Shown one piece after another: positions 34,432 to 42,034 of a stretch of 64,000 nucleotides of DNA. The stretch comes from Propionivibrio dicarboxylicus (GTDB lineage: Bacteria; Pseudomonadota; Gammaproteobacteria; Burkholderiales; Rhodocyclaceae): contig CAMDMZ010000020.1 of NCBI GenBank assembly GCA_945902805.1, positions 1-64,000 on the forward strand, in the 5' to 3' direction. The translations under genes were made by a program, and so were the position numbers. The notes beneath the pieces were generated by a model that did no database searches, was not told where the DNA came from, and saw only the letters and a program-made list of their open reading frames with translations. Every line of letters begins with the position of its first letter. The first letter of the stretch is position 1.

Positions 34432-37400
34432 GCGCTGCCGAGCACAGCCTGAAGGAGCAACTCGAACATTGGATCGAGCATCTCGACCACGTCTTGCCCG
34501 GTCAGGCGCCGATCCGTGATTTCGTGCACCACAACACCTTGCATGGCTACCAGCATTTGCCCTTCGATCAGGCCATGGCCGCGTCGCGCGACGAGCTGGG
34601 CATTGGTGGCTATTGGCCACTGGCGCGTTTCCGGGCCGAGTTTGCGGCTGGCCGGATCGACGCGAGTGATCTTGATGCGGTACTCGATCTCGCCCATCCC
34701 GAAATCGATACCGAAATCGCGCCGGGCGTAACGCGGCGGGCGATCTGGCGGGCCGCATTGCGCTTCGATTGCGCGCCGATCGACGCGGCACGTTTGCGTT
34801 GGGAACTCGACGAACGTGCGGCGCTGAGCCGAATCCCCGACGACATCGCCGCGGAAAGTCGGTTCTGGCGACACGGCACCAATGCGGGGAAATTGACCGC
34901 CCTTTGGCAGCAAGCGCAGGCCTTGACGCCGCTCACGCTGTCGGCAGAGCCGGATCAGGACGAACTCTGGTCGGGCTTGATCGCGACGCTCGGTGTGCGC
35001 GGCACGCTGCGCGAACTGATTCTGCAGCTCAGCGGTGAAGACATCCTGGAAACGGTTCGGGTCGATCTTTTCCGGCATCTCGCCGCCCACCTCGATCAGG
35101 GCCTGGCTTCCTGGCACAACCCGCAGCGCAATGAAGGCTTCTATGCTGCCTGGCGGCGTATCGCCGTGCTCGATCCAAGTTGGGCGCTGACCGATCAAAC
35201 CGAAGCGCGCAAGCGGATCAGCGAACTGCCGGACGACCCGGTCGCGGCGATCGAAGCCGAGCTCACGCATCTCGCCATTCCGTTGGCCAATTGGCAAGGC
35301 TATTTGGAACGTTTGGCCATGCAGTTGCCGGGGTGGTCTGGCATGTTCCTGTGGCGCCATCATCATCCTGGTTATTCGGGCATCACCGTGCCGGTGGCCA
35401 TGGCGGATTACCTAGCGGTGCGCCTGGTGCTGGAGAGCGTTGCCGCCAACACGGTGGCGCGTCGTATCTGGGGCGTGCCCGCTACCTTGACGGCGCTGGC
35501 CTCGTATTTCTGGGTGCATCCGGTTGAGTTGCGCCTGCGCCTGGCCTGTCATCGCGGCGAACTGCCCGAGGCGCTCGCCAGTCAGGTCCAGCAAATGGAA
35601 GCGCCGGGTGAGCGCGCTGCCGAGAGCCGCGCGGCCTGGAAAGCCCTCGCCGAAGCCGCCGCTGCTGTGGACGCCGATCCACAGCAACATGCCGCTAGCG
35701 CGAGTTGGCCCGTGTTCCGTCTCGCGATTGTCCTCGGCCTCGATGCCCCCGCCTTGAGCGAGTTGGGGCAAAGCGGCGCAAATGCTCTTTTGGCCTGCGC
35801 GGCAGAGCTGGATCTTGACTGCGCCAGCTACCTCTGGCTACAAGCCTACGAGCACCACTACGCCGAGAAGATCTTTGCCGCCCTGAGTGCCAACCTGCCG
35901 CGTCGGGCCAGCATGGATGCACCCGATGCGCAACTGGTATTGTGCATGGACGACCGCGAAGAGGGTTATCGGCGCCATATCGAAGAGGCCAATCCACGTC
36001 TGGAAACCCTGGGTGGCGCCGCCCACTTTGCCGTCTTCCAGAATTGGCGGGGTCTTGGCGACCCCGGTGTCACGCCGCTGTGTCCGGTGGTGCCGGTGGT
36101 TATCGTGCCCTCGCATGAGATAAACGAAATGCCTCGCGTGGGGCAGGAGAACGCGGCGGCGGCCTGGCAACAGCGACTTGAGAAAGGCCGTGTGGCGCGC
36201 GACCGACGTTTGCAGCAAACCCGTTTCGGCCTTTTGAGTGCCTTCGTGCAGAGTTTCCTGCGCGCCCCCGGCGCGTTTGGCGATCTGCTGTTGCGCGCCT
36301 TTGCGCCGCAACGCTGGGGCCAGCACGCACAACGCGACCCCGTGCCGCCCACTCTCATCAATCCTACCGCTGTCGCCGAACATAGCGCGCGGCCGGCCAC
36401 GCCGGAGGATCCGCGCCCGGGCTTTACCGACGACGAACAAGGCGAGCGGATCGGCAACTTCCTCACCAGCCTGGGGCTCACCCGTAATTTCGCGCCGCTC
36501 GTGGTGATCATGGGCCATGGTTCCAACAGCCAGAATAATCCACACCTTGCCGCCTACGATTGCGGCGCCTGTTCCGGCCGCCATTCAGGACCGAATGCGC
36601 GCCTCTTCGCGACCATGGCCAATCGCCCGGCGGTACGTGAACGCCTGGCGCGGCGCGGTATTCATGTCCCCGAGCAAACCCATTTCCTCGCCGGCGAACA
36701 CAACACTGCCGACGACATCGTCACCTGGTACGACGCCGAGGACGTACCGCTCATGCATGCCGCAGCGTTCGCCAGCCTGCAAAACGACTGCCGTACCGCA
36801 AGTGCGACCCATGCCGTGGAACGCTGCCGGCGCTTGATGTCGGCTCCGCTAGGCATGTCCCCGAAGTCGGCCTGGCACCATGTGATCGGGCGTCGCAACG
36901 ACTTTGCCCAGCCGCGTCCGGAGCTCGGTCATGTGACCAACGCCTGCGCTTTCTTCGGCCGGCGCAGCATGTCGCGTGGTGCCTACTTCGATCGTCGCGC
37001 CTTCCTGATTTCCTATGATCCGCTACGCGACGCCGATGGCGCGGTGCTTACGCGCCATCTCACCATCAACGGCCCGGTCGGTGCCGGTATCAACCTCGAA
37101 TATTACTTTTCCACCGTCAGCAATGAGCGTTTCGGTTGCGGCACCAAGGCCATGCACAATGTGGTCGGTGGCCTCGGCGTCATGGCCGGCGCCAGTTCCG
37201 ATCTGCGCACCGGTCTGCCGCGGCAGATGATCGAAATCCACGAGCCGATGCGTCTCTTGGTGGTGGTCGAGCAAACCACTGAAATCCTGACGCGCGTCTA
37301 TCAGGCGCAACCCGCCGTGCAGGAACTGGTGGGTAATGGCTGGGTGCTGCTGGCTGCCGTTGATCCGGAACCCGATCCATCGCGGCCTCTGATCCAGCGC

Positions 37401-37547
37401 TTCGATCCCGCACGCGGCTGGCTGCCGTGGACGCCGCCGGCAGAGTCGAGCCTGCGCGAATTCGAGCGCTCGGTGGATTGGTTCGGCGGCAAGCGCGAAC
37501 CGCTGCCCCCAGTGTTGTTGAAGCGGCCGCTGGAGTGCGCAGCATGA
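34428..37547 (+). CDS. dabA: DabA-type inorganic carbon transporter subunit (DUF2309)
   Basis: A 1039-residue protein of the DUF2309/UPF0753 family, whose studied member DabA is a beta-carbonic-anhydrase-like zinc protein that vectorially makes bicarbonate in complex with DabB. The zinc and catalytic residues of Halothiobacillus DabA (Cys, Asp, His, Cys) have counterparts at C506 and D508 (LCMDDREEG), H697 (MGHGSNSQNNP) and C712 (YDCGACSG), with the same 15-residue His-Cys spacing. It is longer than the roughly 830-residue prototype. It lies among four antiporter-like genes with start/stop overlaps on both sides. A weak copy of the dispersed motif lies near residue 145. Confidence 0.9.
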   Translation: MSAAEHSLKEQLEHWIEHLDHVLPGQAPIRDFVHHNTLHGYQHLPFDQAMAASRDELGIGGYWPLARFRAEFAAGRIDASDLDAVLDLAHPEIDTEIAPGVTRRAIWRAALRFDCAPIDAARLRWELDERAALSRIPDDIAAESRFWRHGTNAGKLTALWQQAQALTPLTLSAEPDQDELWSGLIATLGVRGTLRELILQLSGEDILETVRVDLFRHLAAHLDQGLASWHNPQRNEGFYAAWRRIAVLDPSWALTDQTEARKRISELPDDPVAAIEAELTHLAIPLANWQGYLERLAMQLPGWSGMFLWRHHHPGYSGITVPVAMADYLAVRLVLESVAANTVARRIWGVPATLTALASYFWVHPVELRLRLACHRGELPEALASQVQQMEAPGERAAESRAAWKALAEAAAAVDADPQQHAASASWPVFRLAIVLGLDAPALSELGQSGANALLACAAELDLDCASYLWLQAYEHHYAEKIFAALSANLPRRASMDAPDAQLVLCMDDREEGYRRHIEEANPRLETLGGAAHFAVFQNWRGLGDPGVTPLCPVVPVVIVPSHEINEMPRVGQENAAAAWQQRLEKGRVARDRRLQQTRFGLLSAFVQSFLRAPGAFGDLLLRAFAPQRWGQHAQRDPVPPTLINPTAVAEHSARPATPEDPRPGFTDDEQGERIGNFLTSLGLTRNFAPLVVIMGHGSNSQNNPHLAAYDCGACSGRHSGPNARLFATMANRPAVRERLARRGIHVPEQTHFLAGEHNTADDIVTWYDAEDVPLMHAAAFASLQNDCRTASATHAVERCRRLMSAPLGMSPKSAWHHVIGRRNDFAQPRPELGHVTNACAFFGRRSMSRGAYFDRRAFLISYDPLRDADGAVLTRHLTINGPVGAGINLEYYFSTVSNERFGCGTKAMHNVVGGLGVMAGASSDLRTGLPRQMIEIHEPMRLLVVVEQTTEILTRVYQAQPAVQELVGNGWVLLAAVDPEPDPSRPLIQRFDPARGWLPWTPPAESSLREFERSVDWFGGKREPLPPVLLKRPLECAA
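34853..34877 (-). repeat. Dispersed 25-bp motif, degenerate copy 9 (5 mismatches)
   Basis: Minus orientation inside dabA, read as ESRFWRHG. A weak match, listed for completeness. Confidence 0.35.
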
Positions 37548-39025
37548 GTGTTGTTTTTGAGATGAGCGCCTTCGCCATTCTGTTACCCCTGCTCGGTGCC
37601 GCCCTGATCGGTGGTCGTATGCTGTCAGGCGCCGGGCGCGGTGATGCGGCTGAGCCGTGGACAGTGCGCTGGGCGATGCTGCAGGCCTGGTTGGCGCTGC
37701 TGGTGCTAGTGGCCGTTGCGGTGGCGGCCATCATGGAAGGCACGCCGGGACGCATCGAGTTCGCGCGTTGGATCGAGAGCGGTCCGGTTGCGTTGCCACT
37801 GTCCGTCCTGATCGATGCCAAGAGTCTGATTTTTGCCCTCATCGTGCAGGTCGTGGGCGTAGTTGTACTGCGTTTTTCGCGCACCTATCTGCATCGCGAG
37901 GGGGCCTTTCATCGCTTCTATTTCGGGCTTTGCCTGTTCCTTGCCGGGATGCAGCTGATCGTGCTGGCCGGCGATGCAGCGCTGACCTTCGTCGGTTGGG
38001 AACTGGCTGGTTTCAGTTCCTGGTTGCTGATTGGTTACGACACCGAGCGTGCCAACGCTACCCAAAATGCCCTGTATGCCTTCGTTACCAATCGTATCGG
38101 CGATGCCGGTTTCATTCTCGGTCTGGCGTTGGCTTTCCTCTGGATTGGCAACACGGCCTGGCCCAGCCTGGTCGATACGGGACTGGATCGGGTTTCGGCG
38201 CGTTTGCTGCTGTTTGGTTTTGTTGTCGCGGCGATCGCCAAGTCGGCGCAATTGCCGCTTTCCGGCTGGTTGGCGCGTGCACTGGAAGGACCGACGCCAT
38301 CATCGGCCATTTTCTACGGCGCAATCATGGTTCATGCAGGTGTCTGGATGTTGATTCGCCTGGAACCAGTCTTGCGTCTGGTACAGGACATCATGATCCA
38401 GGTCGCGCTGTTCGGACTGGTCACTGCACTCTATGGCTGGTTTGCCGGCCTGACGCAAAGCGACGTCAAGTCATCCCTGGTATTCGCCACGACGACCCAG
38501 GTGGGGCTGATGTTCTTCGCCTGCGGCCTCGGCTTCTTCGATTTTGCCTTCGTCCATCTGTGTCTGCATGCGCTGCTGCGCGCCGCCCAGTTCTTGCTGG
38601 CTCCCTCGTATATGCATCTGTTGTCGCAGCCCGCACCGGAGCCGCCGGCTTGGCTAAAAAGTCGGTCCTGGTGGTACGGCGCCGCACTTTCCCGGTTCTG
38701 GATCGAGCCGCTGGCGCAAACCCTGGTCATCGCCCCGGCACAAGCTGTGGCGCGCGATGTGCGCGCTGCCGACGAAGCTGTGCTGATGCCGCTCCTGGCC
38801 AGTTCGGTGGAAGGCGAAGTCCCGGGGGCCGGTGGTCGTGTTTTGGCTTGGGCGGCAGATTGGTGCGACAGCGTTGAGCAACGCCTGACCCAGATCGCCA
38901 GTTCCGGACGCCCGGCACAGCTGATGCGGCAGGCGGGCGAGTATTTTCTCGAACTCGAAGCGCTGCTGGAGCGTCCGCGTTACCTGCTGATTCTGGTTGC
39001 CGCGACGTTCATGGTGATCCTCTGA
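37544..39025 (+). CDS. NuoL/DabB-like proton-translocating membrane subunit (2)
   Basis: A 493-residue membrane protein of the NuoL/MrpA/DabB family. Conserved features are LTFVGWELAGFSSWLLIGY near 150 (channel Glu), AKSAQLPLSGWLARALEGPTPSSA near 235 (Lys plus the NuoL-type PTPSSA) and SDVKSSLVFATTTQVGLMFFACGLG near 310. It starts inside the dabA stop (ATGA). As the gene next to dabA with NuoL-type motifs, it is the best DabB candidate. A copy of the dispersed motif lies near residue 375, in the hydrophilic C-terminal part. Confidence 0.85.
   Translation: MSVVFEMSAFAILLPLLGAALIGGRMLSGAGRGDAAEPWTVRWAMLQAWLALLVLVAVAVAAIMEGTPGRIEFARWIESGPVALPLSVLIDAKSLIFALIVQVVGVVVLRFSRTYLHREGAFHRFYFGLCLFLAGMQLIVLAGDAALTFVGWELAGFSSWLLIGYDTERANATQNALYAFVTNRIGDAGFILGLALAFLWIGNTAWPSLVDTGLDRVSARLLLFGFVVAAIAKSAQLPLSGWLARALEGPTPSSAIFYGAIMVHAGVWMLIRLEPVLRLVQDIMIQVALFGLVTALYGWFAGLTQSDVKSSLVFATTTQVGLMFFACGLGFFDFAFVHLCLHALLRAAQFLLAPSYMHLLSQPAPEPPAWLKSRSWWYGAALSRFWIEPLAQTLVIAPAQAVARDVRAADEAVLMPLLASSVEGEVPGAGGRVLAWAADWCDSVEQRLTQIASSGRPAQLMRQAGEYFLELEALLERPRYLLILVAATFMVIL
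38656..38680 (-). repeat. Dispersed 25-bp motif, copy 10 (3 mismatches)
   Basis: Minus orientation inside the DabB-like gene, read as LKSRSWWYG. Confidence 0.6.
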
Positions 39026-40515
39026 TGAACGCCGAACTGCCCGTCCTCCTGCTCTTGCAACTCGTCCCGGCGGTGGGTGCGCTCGTCACTTACTTTGCGC
39101 GCAGTGGCAAGTGGGCGGTGAGTTTCAGCCGGGGTGTGGCTCTGCTCGTGTTGGGGCTGGCGATCCTGATGATGCGTCGCCTCGACGCCGGCTCGGCCGA
39201 ATTCCAGTTGGGCGAACGCCTCGATCTTTTCGGCTTCCCGGTTTACCACGCGGCTGCCGATGGCATTACGGCCTTATTCGTCATGCTGACGGCGGCACTG
39301 ACCGTATTGCTAACTCTGTATGGTCTGGTGCGTGGTCTGGGCTCGACACATCGCCTGGCGGCGGTGCTGCTGGCGGCCGAAGCCTTGCTGATGTCGATGC
39401 TGGTAACCATCAACCTGCTCTGGTTTGCCCTTGCATCCGCTGCGGAACTGGGTCTGGTGGCCTATTTGCTCGGCCGCTGGTCGACCTCGACCGAAGAGAA
39501 TCGGGCTCTGGCCATGACACGTTTCATGCAGTTCCAGGGTGCTGGAATTGCACTGTTTCTGTTTGGCGTCGGCATTCTCGCTTGGGGTCATGCCGATGCC
39601 ACCGACCGCTGGAGCTTCGATCTGCTCGACCTGATGCAGGTGCGACCGGAAGGCAAGTTCCAGTCGGCGGCGTTTTTCCTGATGTTTTATGGCCTGGCGA
39701 TTCGCACTCCGCTGTTTCCTTTGCACGGCTGGTTGCCGCACGTCGCGCAACGCGGCATGGTGGCGGTTGCACCCGCGCTGCTGCTGGGGATCAAGGTCGG
39801 CGTCTATGGCATGTTGCGCTATGTCTTGCCGCTGACCCCGGATGCGGTTGAAACCTGGCAGATGTATGTGGTGGGCGTGGCCATGATCGGCGTTTTTTAT
39901 TCGGCGGTGCTGGCCTTTTTACAGACCAATCTGCGCCGTCTGCTGGCGTTTGCCGTCGTCAGCCATACCAGCCTGATCGTGATCGGGCTATTTACTCTGG
40001 AGCCGGTGGGTCTTCAGGGCGCCATCATGTTGGCGGTCAATTTCGGTTTGGCGGTCACCGTCATGCTGTTCATGGTCGGCTTCGTCTTTCGCCGCACTCG
40101 TACCACCGATCTCGACAAGCTCGGTGGCTTGTTTGATCGCATTCCCTTTATTGCCCTGGTGTTCCTGGTCGGCGGCCTGGCGATTGTCGGCATGCCCGGT
40201 ACGCCGGGTTTCGATGCCGCCCACCTGATGCTGGAAGCCGCAATCGAGCGCTATGGCGCGTTGCCGACTGTGGCGACCGCGCTGGGCAACGTCGTCTCGG
40301 CGGGCTTTCTGCTGTGGGGTTTCCAGCGCGTTTTCCTCGCGCCGCGTGCCGATGGTGAGAAGGTGAAGGTCGACCGCGTCGAACCAATGGAATATTTTGT
40401 CGGTGGTCTGGCGCTACTGATTTTGTTGGTGGCCGGCTTCTATTCCGAGCCCTGGCTGAATCTCACCGATGCCGCCGTGAAGGCGCTCGGTGCGCATTTT
40501 GGGCATGGTGGCTGA
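39025..40515 (+). CDS. NuoM-like antiporter subunit (3)
   Basis: A 496-residue polytopic protein of the antiporter superfamily. Motifs include WFALASAAELGLVAYLLGRW (channel Glu), AIRTPLFPLHGWLPHVAQRG near 230, GIKVGVYGMLRY and LRRLLAFAVVSHTSLIVIG near 310. At the FPLHGW loop the usual Lys in AVKxPxxPxHxW is Arg (AIRTPLFPLHGW), a possible change in proton conduction. It overlaps the previous stop by one base (TGATG). Confidence 0.83.
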   Translation: MNAELPVLLLLQLVPAVGALVTYFARSGKWAVSFSRGVALLVLGLAILMMRRLDAGSAEFQLGERLDLFGFPVYHAAADGITALFVMLTAALTVLLTLYGLVRGLGSTHRLAAVLLAAEALLMSMLVTINLLWFALASAAELGLVAYLLGRWSTSTEENRALAMTRFMQFQGAGIALFLFGVGILAWGHADATDRWSFDLLDLMQVRPEGKFQSAAFFLMFYGLAIRTPLFPLHGWLPHVAQRGMVAVAPALLLGIKVGVYGMLRYVLPLTPDAVETWQMYVVGVAMIGVFYSAVLAFLQTNLRRLLAFAVVSHTSLIVIGLFTLEPVGLQGAIMLAVNFGLAVTVMLFMVGFVFRRTRTTDLDKLGGLFDRIPFIALVFLVGGLAIVGMPGTPGFDAAHLMLEAAIERYGALPTVATALGNVVSAGFLLWGFQRVFLAPRADGEKVKVDRVEPMEYFVGGLALLILLVAGFYSEPWLNLTDAAVKALGAHFGHGG

Positions 40516-40516
40516 G

Positions 40517-42025
40517 ATGTCCGATCTACCACTGTTGAGTCTCCTGCTCCTGATTCCCCTGGCCGGTATCGGCTTGATCTGGAGCGTCCCGCGTTTCAAG
40601 ATCGCACGAGATGCTGCCGTGCTGACCAGCGTGCTGACGCTTGGTGCTTCGTTGTTGGTGATTGCCCGCTTCAATCCGGCGCAGGCCGGTTTTCAGCTGG
40701 AGGATTCCTGGCCCTGGATTGCCGCGCTGAACATTCATTTCCGCCTCGGCGTCGACGGGATTTCGCTGCTGTTCCTGCCCGCCACCACGCTCTTGTTTGC
40801 GGCCGTCACGATCTCGGCACGGCCACAAATGGTCCGCGCCCGCCTCTATTTTTCGCTGATTCTGGGTCTGGAGGCCGCAGTGCTGGGCGTATTCCTGGCG
40901 ATCGATGCAATGTTCTTTTTCCTCTGCTGGGAACTCACGGTCGTGCCGATCTACTTTTTGGTCGCGCTGTGGGGCGTGGGCGCACGCCGGCAGCAGGCGG
41001 CGACGCAATACACGTTATTGATGCTGGCCGGTGGCGTGCCGCTGCTGTTTGGATTGCTGATTCCGGCCCTGAGCCTGCCACAACTGGCTTTCGATCTGCC
41101 GACTTTGCTCGCCCAGCCCCTGTCGCGCAATACGCAGTTTGTCGTCTTCCTGCTGCTACTGCTCGGTTTCGGCGTCAAGGCGCCCCTGCCGCCGATGCAT
41201 ACCTGGTTGCCGACGCTGGCGCTGGAAGGTCCGGTTGCCGTGGTCGCGCTGGTGGCCGGCATCAAGCTCGGTTTGTATGGTCTGATCCGTTTCGCCATCC
41301 CGATGGCGCCGGCGGCGGCGACCGATCTGCACTGGCTGCTAGCCGGAATCGGTGTCGTTGCCGCGCTCTATGGCGCCTTGGCGGCGTTGGCGCAGACCAA
41401 TTTGCGCGTGATGCTGGCTTACGCCGGTGTTTCTCACGTCGGCCTGGTGCTGCTGGGGCTGGCCAGTTTTAGCCAGCATGGCGTGCAGGGTGCGGTGTTG
41501 CTGACCGTCAGCCTGGCGCTGGCAACCGGTGGCGGTTTGCTGGCGGCGAGTTTCCTGCAATTGCGCGTCGGATCGTGCGAATTGCAGAACCTCGGCGGCG
41601 TCTTCGTGTCCATGCCGCGTCTGGCGGCTTTCTTCCTGCTCTGCGGCCTGGCCGGGCTGGGCTTGCCGGGAACCGCCGGCTTCCCCGGCGAATGGCTGGT
41701 CCTGCTGGCGACCTTGCAGACTCATACCGGTGCCGGCATCGCCGCACTCGCCGCCATGGTGTTCGGCGGCGCGTATTTCATGGGTTTGTATCGCAAGGCA
41801 TTTTTTGGCCCGGCTTTGCGACCGGCGGTTGCAACTGCCGACGATCTGTTGCCGCGCGAGATGTGGGCGGTGGCCTTGATCGGCGGCGCGATCCTGATCT
41901 TCGGGCTGTATCCGCAGCCGCTTTTGGAGCTAACGCAGAGCGCGGTGGAGCGCTGGTTGCAGGCGGTTGGGGCGGTTGGAGCAGTTACTTCAGTCGGCGC
42001 CGTCCCGCCAGCACCGACTTTTTAG
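40517..42025 (+). CDS. NuoM-like antiporter subunit (4)
   Basis: A 502-residue membrane protein close to NuoM: FFLCWELTVVPIYFLVALWG (channel Glu), GVKAPLPPMHTWLPTLALEGP (channel Lys and His) and LRVMLAYAGVSHVGLVLLG are all present. I chose the ATG at 40517, two bases after the preceding stop; an ATG at 40505 is possible. The last eight residues, AVPPAPTF, and the stop context are supplied by an exact copy of the dispersed 25-bp motif, so the native C-terminus may have been replaced. It is the last gene of the carbon-uptake cluster and converges on the SulP gene. Confidence 0.84.
   Translation: MSDLPLLSLLLLIPLAGIGLIWSVPRFKIARDAAVLTSVLTLGASLLVIARFNPAQAGFQLEDSWPWIAALNIHFRLGVDGISLLFLPATTLLFAAVTISARPQMVRARLYFSLILGLEAAVLGVFLAIDAMFFFLCWELTVVPIYFLVALWGVGARRQQAATQYTLLMLAGGVPLLFGLLIPALSLPQLAFDLPTLLAQPLSRNTQFVVFLLLLLGFGVKAPLPPMHTWLPTLALEGPVAVVALVAGIKLGLYGLIRFAIPMAPAAATDLHWLLAGIGVVAALYGALAALAQTNLRVMLAYAGVSHVGLVLLGLASFSQHGVQGAVLLTVSLALATGGGLLAASFLQLRVGSCELQNLGGVFVSMPRLAAFFLLCGLAGLGLPGTAGFPGEWLVLLATLQTHTGAGIAALAAMVFGGAYFMGLYRKAFFGPALRPAVATADDLLPREMWAVALIGGAILIFGLYPQPLLELTQSAVERWLQAVGAVGAVTSVGAVPPAPTF
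41999..42023 (+). repeat. Dispersed 25-bp motif, copy 11 (exact consensus)
   Basis: Plus orientation. It encodes the last codons (AVPPAPTF) of the fourth antiporter gene and lies between convergent genes. Here an upstream AGTCGG (41992-41997) can pair with CCGACT inside the motif, giving a 6-bp stem before the T-run; other copies lack this partner. Confidence 0.9.
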
Positions 42026-42034
42026 AATAACTTC

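Noticed and set aside
33013-34791. Long open frame (592 codons) on the minus strand
   Set aside because: It lies opposite the NuoM-like gene, is rich in Gln/Arg/His without domains, and reflects high-GC codon bias.
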